IMG/VR virus record: IMGVR_UViG_3300022932_000121 | Coordinates: 1-20,921 of that record | Reading direction: 5' to 3' (one strand) | Source: a virus | DNA: 20,921 bases | Shown here: one piece after another, positions 1-5,860 of the stretch | How positions within the stretch are numbered: the first letter of the stretch is position 1 | How the letters are laid out: each line of letters begins with the position of its first letter | Position numbers and translations under genes: made by a program | Notes under the pieces: model-generated | Told to the model about the DNA's origin: nothing | Database searches by the model: none | Seen by the model: only the letters and a program-made list of their open reading frames with translations

Positions 1-143
1 GGTGTTGTCAACTCTTCCTGTGACATATTTGCCTCATGTTGAATATTCAATTCCTTTGAAATATTCTCTTTTAATCCCTTCCAAATCTTTTCTATAAAAT
101 GAGTTGGTTTGCCATTTAAATGTGTGCTAAATCCTAATATCAT
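1..143 (-). CDS. Small phage protein, partial (C-terminus outside window)
   Basis: An open frame starts with ATG at 143 and runs off the left edge after 47 codons, beginning MILGFSTHLNGKPTHFIEKI. The start lies 11 nt after the stop of the 98-residue DGR partner gene, so it is probably in the same leftward operon. The opening MILGF-x-T-x(4)-G-x-PT-x-F-x-EKI resembles, from memory, a short conserved protein in Bacteroidetes transposable phages that follows the early module. No function can be assigned from the visible part. Confidence 0.6.
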   Translation of the reverse strand, partial: MILGFSTHLNGKPTHFIEKIWKGLKENISKELNIQHEANMSQEELTT

Positions 144-154
144 AATTTTAAGTT

Positions 155-451
155 TTAAGTGAATTCTAAATATTCGTTGCGTTTGACAATTGTTGTGGTG
201 AATGGAAATTTATCTTGTGGTATTTTTTTTATTGTTTGAATAAGTATTGTTGCGCCTGTAAATACAACTCTTTTACGCTGATCAATCTCAATTTGTAAAG
301 TCAAATAATCTGAGTTGGCTTTCTTCTTTGACGGTTCCACTTTGTAACCGTGGACTTTGATTAACACATTCAATATTTCGTCTATTTTTATACTTTTTCC
401 TGCGAAGTGCAATACTTCGACTTCTATTCCTAAATCCGAGAACTTGGTCAT
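155..451 (-). CDS. 98-residue DGR-associated small protein
   Basis: This is a small protein encoded directly after the DGR reverse transcriptase. It begins MTKFSDLGIEVEV, contains a KRVVFTG segment near residue 60 and ends in FPFTTTIVKRNEYLEFT. The pattern looks mixed alpha/beta, not the four-helix bundle of the classical DGR accessory protein Avd. I recall similar small proteins downstream of DGR reverse transcriptases in Bacteroidetes but cannot name a domain. Its ATG at 451 lies inside the RT frame. The bases ATGA would form a stop/start overlap with the RT if the RT frame were shifted by one base, which suggests translational coupling. It might help RT function or template RNA handling; that is inference from position. 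Confidence 0.75.
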   Translation of the reverse strand: MTKFSDLGIEVEVLHFAGKSIKIDEILNVLIKVHGYKVEPSKKKANSDYLTLQIEIDQRKRVVFTGATILIQTIKKIPQDKFPFTTTIVKRNEYLEFT

Positions 452-1430
452 TTGGGCTTATCTTTTTTAGTAAGTGATTAGAATCACAGTACATAATCCA
501 ACCCATATAGGCGGCTATAACTGCTTTGTTGTTTTTGGTAAATGCTTTTGCAGCACGTTTTTTGATTGTTTTTCGAAGTCGTGTATGGGTGTGGTAGAAA
601 ACATAACCTACAAAGTCAATTCCTCTTTTTGAAACTGGGAAAACTTGGTAATTTCCTTTAACCTGTAGTTTTAAATTGTCGTTTAAATACTGTTTAATCT
701 CACTTAAAAGAATATGTAAATCATTTTTTTTGTCTGTGAGTATTACAATATCATCCGCGTATCTGAAGTAATATTTTACTTTTTTTGTTTCTTTTATCCA
801 GTGGTCAAATGCTGTTAAGTAGAAATTGGCAAAGTATTGGCTGAGATAGTTTCCAATTGGAATACCTTCAGAACTGTCAATGATTTCATCCAGTAGCCAC
901 AAAAGATCATTGTCTTTAAATTTTCTTCGAAGTTGATTTTTTAAAATGTGGTGATTTATTGATGGATAAAATTTGGTGATATCCAACTTCAAGCAGTAAG
1001 CTGTTCCAGGCACATCGGCCAAAGCTTTTTTAACAGCTTTGGCAGCCGAATGTATCCCTTTTCCTTTTATTGAACTGTAGGTATCAGTTGTGAATAATTT
1101 TGTAAATATGGGCTCCAAAACATTCATGATAGCGTGGTGTGTAATACGATCAGGAAAGAACTGTAATTTAGAAACGATTCTTTCTTTCGGCTCATACACT
1201 TTAAAGGTTGCATAATTTGAAGTTACGTAATCTTTGTTTTTCAAAATTTCGTGAAGCTTCAAAATATTGCTTTCCTTATTCTTATTGTGAATGATCACAC
1301 CTTTTTGTCTTGATTTACCTTTCTGCGCTCTTTTATCAGCCAACATCAGGTTATCAATACTAATTATTTCGCTATATAGATTGTTGTATCTTTTCAAAGC
1401 CTTTGTATTATTGGGTCGCTTTCTTGACAA
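288..1430 (-). CDS. DGR reverse transcriptase
   Basis: This reverse transcriptase copies the template RNA into adenine-mutagenised cDNA that replaces the variable repeats. Visible motifs are motif A LKLDITKFYPS with Asp150, the DGR-type motif IPIGNYLSQ at 190-198 (SQ where other RTs have QG) and the catalytic box YADD at 224-227. A GIDFVGYVFY block follows at 270-279. The first ATG at 1430 fits the usual DGR RT N-terminus. The frame as read is 380 residues. The last 50 or so (from about residue 324) look like a different frame read through the partner gene, being basic and low in pattern. One extra base in the A-run near 463 would end the protein at about 327 residues with a TGA at 450-448. 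The RT lies directly downstream of TR, the standard DGR order. Confidence 0.95.
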   Translation of the reverse strand: MSRKRPNNTKALKRYNNLYSEIISIDNLMLADKRAQKGKSRQKGVIIHNKNKESNILKLHEILKNKDYVTSNYATFKVYEPKERIVSKLQFFPDRITHHAIMNVLEPIFTKLFTTDTYSSIKGKGIHSAAKAVKKALADVPGTAYCLKLDITKFYPSINHHILKNQLRRKFKDNDLLWLLDEIIDSSEGIPIGNYLSQYFANFYLTAFDHWIKETKKVKYYFRYADDIVILTDKKNDLHILLSEIKQYLNDNLKLQVKGNYQVFPVSKRGIDFVGYVFYHTHTRLRKTIKKRAAKAFTKNNKAVIAAYMGWIMYCDSNHLLKKISPNDQVLGFRNRSRSIALRRKKYKNRRNIECVNQSPRLQSGTVKEESQLRLFDFTN

Positions 1431-1501
1431 GAACAGAATACTAACGACCCGTTAAAAATTGAGTTTTTTTGCACTGATGGCAGGGTTTGCACCGAATAAT
1501 A

Positions 1502-1582
1502 TTTTTTACATGGTGGGAGCTGCAGTTCGTATTCGTGTTCCAGTTATCGACATTGTTCAACGACCAACCCGAAGAGGGAGAA
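1502..1582 (-). repeat. DGR template repeat (TR)
   Basis: This is a non-coding copy of the repeat that occurs inside the two target genes. It aligns base for base without gaps to 1687-1767 and 2070-2150. The core is 1511-1582. Read on the minus strand in the target-gene frame it would give SPSSGWSLNNVDNWNTNTN and onwards, with many AAC/AAT codons, as expected of a TR whose adenines seed diversity. The first 25 bases on the minus strand contain no adenine and are identical in all three copies. The left edge (1502-1510) is less certain because VR2 has two non-adenine mismatches there. Confidence 0.95.
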
Positions 1583-1622
1583 CGACTCAAAAACCACAGC
1601 ATTCAATGCACAACCTTTTATT

Positions 1623-1997
1623 TTATAGAATCTCTTTGATCAGATCAGAGAAGTTTTCCCAGAAGTAACGGCCAATCGCTCTCGTTCTGAACACACGGCG
1701 GGAGCCGCAGATCGTAACCGTGTACCAGACACCGACATCGTACAACGACCAACCCGAAGAGGGAGAATACTCGTACCAGTTCTCATACTTTATCTGATCT
1801 CTATCTGAATAATCAGCAATCCACGGTTTGTCCTGACCTTCGTTGTTTAATGCTCTAATCACTACATCAGCTTTGTAGTTGTTAATTATAGAAGCTTTGT
1901 CGTCTTCGTTTTGCAAGTGATCTACACCAGGCATTAATGTAATATCTAATCCCTCAGCGATAAATGCCTTTTCAATTGTGTTTATTGTTAATTCCAT
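1623..1997 (-). CDS. DGR target protein 1, C-type-lectin-like variable protein
   Basis: This 124-residue protein contains VR1. From about residue 77 it reads YSPSSGWSL, then the variable stretch with a fixed Trp (VW), then CGSR and a constant tail RYFWENFSDLIKEIL. The SGW...W...GSR arrangement near the C-terminus is what is expected of C-type-lectin-fold DGR targets, whose variable residues form a ligand-binding face. The N-terminal part contains A-x-x-VIRALN, reminiscent of a small protein family common in Bacteroides mobile elements. There is no signal peptide or membrane helix. It lies 5 nt after target 2 and directly before TR and RT. The ligand is unknown. Confidence 0.9.
   Translation of the reverse strand: MELTINTIEKAFIAEGLDITLMPGVDHLQNEDDKASIINNYKADVVIRALNNEGQDKPWIADYSDRDQIKYENWYEYSPSSGWSLYDVGVWYTVTICGSRRVFRTRAIGRYFWENFSDLIKEIL
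1687..1767 (-). repeat. DGR variable repeat 1 (VR1)
   Basis: VR1 lies inside the C-terminal half of the 1623-1997 gene. Over 81 bp it differs from TR at 17 positions, 12 of them in the 72-bp core. Every one is a T on the plus strand, so an A in the template-sense strand. All other bases are identical. The diversified residues fall between SGWSL and the segment following CGSR. Confidence 0.95.
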
Positions 1998-2002
1998 TTT
2001 TG

Positions 2003-2479
2003 TTATTTAATAAGGTTAATGTAAATCTCTTTGAATGTGTTCCAAGCGTATTGTGCGTGCTCGCGATCGAGGAACGCCAGGCGGGAGCCGCAGAACGTAT
2101 GCGTGCGCCAGTGATCGACACTGTCCAACGACCAACCCGAAGAGGGAGAATACTGATAATAGTGTAAATACTTTGATTGATTACCATTGCCCCAGTCTAA
2201 TACTTCTTTTGTATCAGCATTAAAACAACGGCTGATTAATAATGCTTGACGCATAGCATTTGCGGCGATATCGTCAGGATCATCACTTTCGCAGATGTAT
2301 TTTTTTGGACTTACGCCCATTTCTTTGCATACATCATCAAAGGATTTAATTCGTTCCATGATGTTAGGTTGAAAAATTTTGATTCCAAAAAGGTTTTCTA
2401 AAAACACTTTTCTACCGCCTTTTGCTTTGTTGTAAGCGGTTAATACTTTGCCTTTGTCGGCTGTTAATGTTTCACTCAT
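2003..2479 (-). CDS. DGR target protein 2, C-type-lectin-like variable protein
   Basis: This 158-residue protein contains VR2. The start at 2479 (MSETLTADKGK) was chosen over an upstream ATG at 2590 because the longer version would overlap the zinc-ribbon gene by about 90 bp. Layout: an N-terminal helical segment (KVLTAYNKA...LENLFG), then MERIKSFDDVCKEMGV, a helical middle, then YSPSSGWSL, the variable stretch, FCGSRLAF and a constant tail AQYAWNTFKEIYINLIK. The MERIKSF...GSRLAF...A-x-Y pattern matches, from memory, a small-protein family frequent in Bacteroidetes phages, here fitted with a DGR variable region. It is paralogous to target 1 in the C-terminal half but has an additional N-terminal segment. 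No export signal is seen. Confidence 0.9.
   Translation of the reverse strand: MSETLTADKGKVLTAYNKAKGGRKVFLENLFGIKIFQPNIMERIKSFDDVCKEMGVSPKKYICESDDPDDIAANAMRQALLISRCFNADTKEVLDWGNGNQSKYLHYYQYSPSSGWSLDSVDHWRTHTFCGSRLAFLDREHAQYAWNTFKEIYINLIK
2070..2150 (-). repeat. DGR variable repeat 2 (VR2)
   Basis: VR2 lies inside the 2003-2479 gene. In the core 2079-2150 it differs from TR at 11 positions, all template adenines. Outside the core (2070-2078) it has further adenine changes plus two non-adenine mismatches, so the true VR boundary is probably near 2079. It also differs from VR1, so the two targets have been rewritten independently. Confidence 0.93.
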
Positions 2480-2498
2480 TTTATAGTTGTTTTTAAAG

Positions 2499-2726
2499 TT
2501 ATTCTGTTTTAAATCTTTCTTGGTTAATAATAATATTGTCGTTTTCATCCCTAGAGTGACATTTCTCGCAATAATGCTTTTGTTTTTCAACGATCCATTC
2601 TTCAGATGTCACCTCTTCGTTTGCATTGTCTTCGTCGAAGAAAAATGCGTGATCTTCCGTTTCTCTAAACTGTGCTTTACAGTTGTCACATATAATCCCT
2701 GTGAATGTTTGTTTTATAAATCCCAT
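2499..2726 (-). CDS. Small zinc-ribbon-like protein (75 aa)
   Basis: There are two CxxC pairs, CDNC at 13-16 and CEKC at 53-56, separated by an acidic segment with FFFDEDNANEE. This spacing is typical of a treble-clef or zinc-ribbon fold. The gene sits in the leftward early operon between the replication-like protein (16 nt upstream) and DGR target 2 (19 nt downstream). The function is not recognisable; it could be a nucleic-acid or protein adaptor. Confidence 0.7.
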   Translation of the reverse strand: MGFIKQTFTGIICDNCKAQFRETEDHAFFFDEDNANEEVTSEEWIVEKQKHYCEKCHSRDENDNIIINQERFKTE

Positions 2727-2742
2727 TGTTTTTATTTTTAGA

Positions 2743-3261
2743 TTATTTTCTGTTTGTTTTTTTCCAGGCTAAATCCTGTATTATTGGATTGAAATTTTTT
2801 GTACTTATTGGCTCGGAATATTCATCATTAAATCGCTGTTTGTGTATCCATGAGGACAATAAAGCTTGCGATATTGTAGACTTTGAAAGTTTCTTTAAAT
2901 ATTTCGGTACCTGGATAAAACACTTAATCTTTTCAGCTTCTGTTAGCTTCTTAAATTTCTGTTCTGCTTCTTTTCGAGACTCCTTGTAACCGTACATATT
3001 CCACAATGCTTCAAAACTTAAATCGGCAGGCGACATGTCGATTTCAAAAACCTTTGTGTATTTTTCATCTTTCATCCAAATAGTTTTCACAATCATTTCA
3101 GTAGCTGGGAAGTTTTCTGAAAATAGCCAGTTTATTTGCTTTAGATTCAATTCTCCTTCTGAAATTTCAAAGAGCTTTAAATTGCCGTTTAGATCGTATT
3201 TAAATAGGAATACTAGTCCTATTTCTTTGCCTTTGGCTCTATAGGTTGTTAGTTGTTCCAT
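2743..3261 (-). CDS. Phage replication-protein-like C-terminal domain protein (172 aa)
   Basis: The C-terminal half contains FEALWNMYGYKESRKEAEQK, then KLTEAEKIKCFIQVPKYL and an SSWIHKQRF segment. This resembles the tail module F-x-x-FW-x-x-Y-x-K...KL...E...LP-x-Y...TWL-x-x-RW found at the end of many phage replisome organiser or helicase-loader proteins. The N-terminus (about 80 residues) is unfamiliar. Its ATG at 3261 shares one base with the stop codon of the upstream gene, so the two are probably translationally coupled. A role in phage DNA replication is inferred from the tail alone. Confidence 0.6.
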   Translation of the reverse strand: MEQLTTYRAKGKEIGLVFLFKYDLNGNLKLFEISEGELNLKQINWLFSENFPATEMIVKTIWMKDEKYTKVFEIDMSPADLSFEALWNMYGYKESRKEAEQKFKKLTEAEKIKCFIQVPKYLKKLSKSTISQALLSSWIHKQRFNDEYSEPISTKNFNPIIQDLAWKKTNRK

Positions 3262-3593
3262 TATGCCATTTGTTGATTTAAAGATGACTTAATAAGCCTA
3301 AGCACATTTCGATCATAATCGTTCATTGGAAAGGTTTCTGCTACTTCAATAAACTTTTCCAAGTAATGAGCCTCAAAATATTCCAGGCTAAACGATACTT
3401 TTTTTGGTTTGGAAAAAAGAGTTGCTTCATGTTTAGTTTCCAACTGTTTTTTCTGCATTTTTAAAGACACTTTTTCCAAAACTGACCTGGCAACTCTTAT
3501 CTCTCTATTTTTCTCTGGTGTAAATGGAGGTTTTGGAAAATGAAATACCAATGCGTTTAATTGTTGTGGTGATAATTTTATATTTACTTTCAT
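3261..3593 (-). CDS. Hypothetical early phage protein (110 aa)
   Basis: The start at 3593 (MKVNIKLSPQQ) was chosen because it lies one base after the stop of the 47-residue Cys-rich gene. A longer frame from 3704 would overlap that gene in another frame. The protein is basic in the middle (KMQKKQLETKHEATLFSKPK) and helical, with no recognised motif. Tight spacing on both sides places it in the early operon. Function unknown. Confidence 0.65.
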   Translation of the reverse strand: MKVNIKLSPQQLNALVFHFPKPPFTPEKNREIRVARSVLEKVSLKMQKKQLETKHEATLFSKPKKVSFSLEYFEAHYLEKFIEVAETFPMNDYDRNVLRLIKSSLNQQMA

Positions 3594-3594
3594 C

Positions 3595-3738
3595 TTAACA
3601 TTCTGTTTTAGGTTCTGATATTTCAGCACCACACTGGATACAAACGAGTATTGTAGTTTCGCAGGTGCAGGCGGTATTGAGTACTCTGATTTTTGTGTCT
3701 TCATGTGGACAATCTTCCGTGATGCTGTAGTTTTCCAT
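3595..3738 (-). CDS. 47-residue Cys-rich microprotein
   Basis: This short gene was read by hand. ATG at 3738 directly follows the stop codon of the upstream gene (TAA then ATG), and its TAA at 3597-3595 ends one base before the next ATG. It begins MENYSITEDCPHEDTKIRVL and carries C10-P-H12, C24-T-C26, C33-I-Q-C36 and a final C47, so it looks like a minimal zinc-binding knuckle. The perfect end-to-start packing on both sides supports it as real and shortens the next gene. Function unknown. Confidence 0.65.
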   Translation of the reverse strand: MENYSITEDCPHEDTKIRVLNTACTCETTILVCIQCGAEISEPKTEC

Positions 3739-3957
3739 TTAGTGTTTCAGACCACAATTTGAACATTGTAGCCGACCGTTTTTTTCTTTTACTGGCTTTT
3801 CAATTTCACATTCGAAGCAATACAAGTCATCTAATGTATGAGTGGCCTCATCGTCATTTTCGTAGTCATCTAACTTTGATAAAAAACCTCCGAGCTTATA
3901 TCCTAACCACAAAAAAAGAAGACAAAGAATAGCGAGTATGATATATTTGTAATCCAT
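3739..3957 (-). CDS. Single-pass membrane protein with zinc ribbon (72 aa)
   Basis: There is an N-terminal hydrophobic helix at residues 5-25 (YIILAILCLLFLWLGYKLGG), an acidic linker, then two Cys pairs, CFEC at 47-50 and CSNC at 65-68, forming a likely zinc ribbon. It probably sits in the inner membrane with the ribbon in the cytoplasm. It is one of three small Cys-pair proteins in this part of the operon. A membrane-anchored early protein could take part in superinfection control or host interference, but nothing in the sequence decides this. Confidence 0.7.
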   Translation of the reverse strand: MDYKYIILAILCLLFLWLGYKLGGFLSKLDDYENDDEATHTLDDLYCFECEIEKPVKEKNGRLQCSNCGLKH

Positions 3958-3958
3958 A

Positions 3959-4315
3959 TTATTTGTATTTTTTAATTACCATTGATTCAAAACAACTGAT
4001 CATTTTTGAAAGCTCCTTTTCGTCCATTCTATTTAAAGGCTTATTAACTGGTGATTTATCACTCTTTAAAAACTCGCTAAGCCTGTTTAAGTCTGGAACT
4101 TCTCCCCACTTTTCATTAGGTACAACCCATTGAAGTGTTCGCAATTGTGATAGAATTGTTTTATGTTGCTGATTTTTATTATCGAACAAGCCCCAATTAC
4201 TTTTGCTGTGGCTTCGACCTCCAGTTAAAATGGTTTCGAGTTGTTTCTTTGGGTTTTGATAGTTGTCTACAGCGGAACCGGTTCCGCTGTAGACTTGTGG
4301 TTTATTTGATGTCAT
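3959..4315 (-). CDS. Hypothetical early protein, possibly GemA-like (118 aa)
   Basis: The C-terminal part, from HKTILSQLRTLQWVVP to PLNRMDEKELSKMISCFESM, has the shape of the GemA/Mu gp16 (DUF1018) family tail, in which a short helical domain ends with a M-x-x-x-E-L-x-x-x-I-x-x-L/F-E element. The similarity is weak and by eye. Codons 8-17 coincide exactly with a 30-bp perfect DNA palindrome. The start overlaps the upstream stop as ATGA, so the gene is coupled to the 64-residue gene before it. GemA in Mu affects host gene expression and supercoiling. The assignment is tentative. Confidence 0.55.
   Translation of the reverse strand: MTSNKPQVYSGTGSAVDNYQNPKKQLETILTGGRSHSKSNWGLFDNKNQQHKTILSQLRTLQWVVPNEKWGEVPDLNRLSEFLKSDKSPVNKPLNRMDEKELSKMISCFESMVIKKYK
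4265..4294. repeat. 30-bp perfect palindrome inside a coding region
   Basis: Two 15-bp arms meet without a spacer between 4279 and 4280, with the centre reading AACCGGTT. On the minus strand the palindrome occupies codons 8-17 of the 118-residue gene in register. It could extrude as a cruciform, fold into a strong hairpin in the mRNA near the start codon, or bind a dimeric protein. Confidence 0.9.
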
Positions 4316-4506
4316 AGTTCTTCTACTTTTTTAGTTGCATCACACCCTTTGTCAAATCCTGCTTTATAAGCATCATCATGTATCTTTTGTAAATAATCCT
4401 GACCTTCTAATAACTTTTCAATAGCTGATGATACAGAGCTGTTTTCAGCCACTTTAATGGTTTTCATTAATTCGTCAAATGCTTTTATCTTGTTGAAATT
4501 TTTCAT
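4312..4506 (-). CDS. Hypothetical early protein (64 aa)
   Basis: A short helical protein (MKNFNKIKAFDELMKTIKVA start, KKVEEL end) with no recognised domain. It is coupled to the next gene by an ATGA overlap and lies 5 nt after the gene upstream. Predicted mainly amphipathic helix; probably cytoplasmic. Function unknown. Confidence 0.6.
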   Translation of the reverse strand: MKNFNKIKAFDELMKTIKVAENSSVSSAIEKLLEGQDYLQKIHDDAYKAGFDKGCDATKKVEEL

Positions 4507-4511
4507 ATTCT

Positions 4512-4712
4512 TTATGATTTGTATATTGATTTGAAGTGTTTTTTTATTCTAGGATTTTTTATAACTACCTCTTCATATTTTTTAAAAGCTTGAAGTTCTT
4601 TGTTTGACAAATCCTGTTTGCATGACCAGTTATTTAGATGGTCTTTATAGACCATATGACCATTAACTTCGTATTGTTCGTGATCTGTTATTGGAATTAT
4701 TTCTACGCTCAT
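4512..4712 (-). CDS. Hypothetical early protein (66 aa)
   Basis: It begins MSVEIIPITDHEQYEVNGHM and ends in a basic KNPRIKKHFKSIYKS segment, with no known motif. Its start overlaps the end of the small membrane-protein frame by about 50 bp, so one of the two may be shorter than drawn. Small proteins of this kind, with a YEVNG-x-MVYKD core, seem familiar from Bacteroidetes phages, but no function is known to me. Confidence 0.55.
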   Translation of the reverse strand: MSVEIIPITDHEQYEVNGHMVYKDHLNNWSCKQDLSNKELQAFKKYEEVVIKNPRIKKHFKSIYKS

Positions 4713-4842
4713 TTTTCCACTGTTTATAGATTGTTCTTATTCTGAATTTAAGCCACTCATTAAAAGTGGCTATTGGTTTACGGTTTGTCATATATAGCGC
4801 TATGGCCAATACTATGATCGTACTAAGATTCGACTGGTTCAT
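4663..4842 (-). CDS. Possible small membrane protein (59 aa)
   Basis: The frame from ATG 4842 begins MNQSNLSTIIVLAIALYMTN, giving one membrane helix, followed by a basic tail with RNNSNNRSRTIRS. It overlaps the DUF3164-like gene by 20 bp and the 66-residue gene by 50 bp. Without it about 110 bp would be empty in an otherwise packed operon. The helix and position favour it; the overlaps and the low-complexity tail speak against it. Confidence 0.45.
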   Translation of the reverse strand: MNQSNLSTIIVLAIALYMTNRKPIATFNEWLKFRIRTIYKQWKNERRNNSNNRSRTIRS

Positions 4843-5518
4843 TGTAAAACTCGAATTTGTAACCTTTTGAAAAATCAACTGAACTGGCAGAAAGTGGTAT
4901 AGTTGTCCTTGTACCGTCCTCAGCTATCAAAGAAGCTTCGATATACCAAACCGAGCGAATCGGCTTATAAGATTCTGAAATGATGTTTACACCGTCGGTA
5001 AATTCTACATCATCAATCTTCTTGGTTAATTTTTGTAGTTCTAAAACTCTACTTCCTTTCAGATTTCCTTTTGCATCCTTCTTTAGGAGATTAAAAACAA
5101 TGTCAACAAGCGCAGCTGTGGATTCATTTGTAGCCAGGGAACTAATATATTTCTCAACTTTGGCGATGCCGGCACTCACTGTGTCATCCCATCCGTCAGT
5201 AACTCTGTAACCGATTGTTATTTCAGCGCCCTTGCATGAAAATGTGTGTGACTGCTGTTTTTCTTTGATTCCGAACGTATCTGCTTTTAGCTTTAAAATA
5301 TCTTCAAATAATTGGAACGCTTGTGTTTTAGCGTTTGAAATCATTTCAGAAGCTGCGCAAAGCGTATAAATTGCTTTTGGGACTGCCTGCTCTACAAGTT
5401 CTTTATAAGCTTGTCGGTCATTGGCTTTTTTTGAATCTACTTTATCTAAGGCTTCTTTTAATTGTTTAGCTGAGAATTTTGTTAAATCAATTGTTTCTAT
5501 TGGAGTTGTTGTATTCAT
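4823..5518 (-). CDS. DUF3164-family phage protein (231 aa)
   Basis: The start at 5518 (MNTTTPIETIDL) was chosen over an upstream ATG at 5587 that would overlap the preceding gene. Features include ELVEQAVPKAIYTLCAASEM, a KQQSHTFSCKGAEITIGYRV strand region, DGWDDTVSAGIAKVEKYI, and a C-terminal IRSVWYIEASLIAEDGTR segment. This is the pattern of the DUF3164 family encoded early in Mu-like phages. The family has no settled function. Its presence supports the transposable-phage call independently of the transposase. Confidence 0.75.
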   Translation of the reverse strand: MNTTTPIETIDLTKFSAKQLKEALDKVDSKKANDRQAYKELVEQAVPKAIYTLCAASEMISNAKTQAFQLFEDILKLKADTFGIKEKQQSHTFSCKGAEITIGYRVTDGWDDTVSAGIAKVEKYISSLATNESTAALVDIVFNLLKKDAKGNLKGSRVLELQKLTKKIDDVEFTDGVNIISESYKPIRSVWYIEASLIAEDGTRTTIPLSASSVDFSKGYKFEFYNEPVES

Positions 5519-5535
5519 AATTGTATTTTTTATAA

Positions 5536-5847
5536 TTAGTTTATTTTTAAATGTTCTAAAAAGTTGCTTTGAGGATAACCTTTCCATTCCTGATCAATAA
5601 TGTTTTTTAAACATTTTTCAATTTGTTGATCTAAGGAGACTGAAACTTCTGTAGTTCTCATTTGATTCTCTGATATTTCACCAGCTAAAAAACTTAAGTA
5701 CTCATATTTGGACCCGCGCTCTTGGTTTATCGCAATTCGTTCTCCGGTTGTAAATACTGGCCTTTTTCCTTTTTCCTGTTCTGTAGTGCAGAATTGCAAA
5801 ACCAGGTACAGTAACTCTAATCTCTGTAATGTTTGGGTTTTAGTCAT
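5536..5847 (-). CDS. Hypothetical early protein (103 aa)
   Basis: It starts MTKTQTLQRLELLYLVLQFC and contains QMRTTEVSVSLDQQIEKCLK and a terminal WKGYPQSNFLEHLKIN. Mostly helical and soluble; no recognised motif. It lies 13 nt after the 133-residue gene and 17 nt before the DUF3164-like start. Function unknown. Confidence 0.6.
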   Translation of the reverse strand: MTKTQTLQRLELLYLVLQFCTTEQEKGKRPVFTTGERIAINQERGSKYEYLSFLAGEISENQMRTTEVSVSLDQQIEKCLKNIIDQEWKGYPQSNFLEHLKIN

Positions 5848-5860
5848 AAGTTAAATCTGG

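Noticed and set aside
1502-2150. The three repeats as a CRISPR or simple duplication
   Set aside because: Spacing is irregular, copies lie inside genes, and differences are confined to template adenines, which fits a DGR and not a CRISPR or neutral duplication.
1459-2223. Plus-strand frames over the TR and VR region sharing an RP-rich peptide
   Set aside because: They are antisense readings of the repeats and of the target genes. The shared peptide reflects the DNA repeat, and the minus-strand frames carry the DGR signature and conserved tails.
2480-2590. Longer start for DGR target 2
   Set aside because: It would overlap the zinc-ribbon gene and adds a sequence without any pattern; the ATG at 2479 fits operon spacing.
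3594-3704. Longer start for the 110-residue early gene
   Set aside because: The region is better read in another frame as the 47-residue Cys-rich protein, whose ends meet the neighbouring genes exactly.
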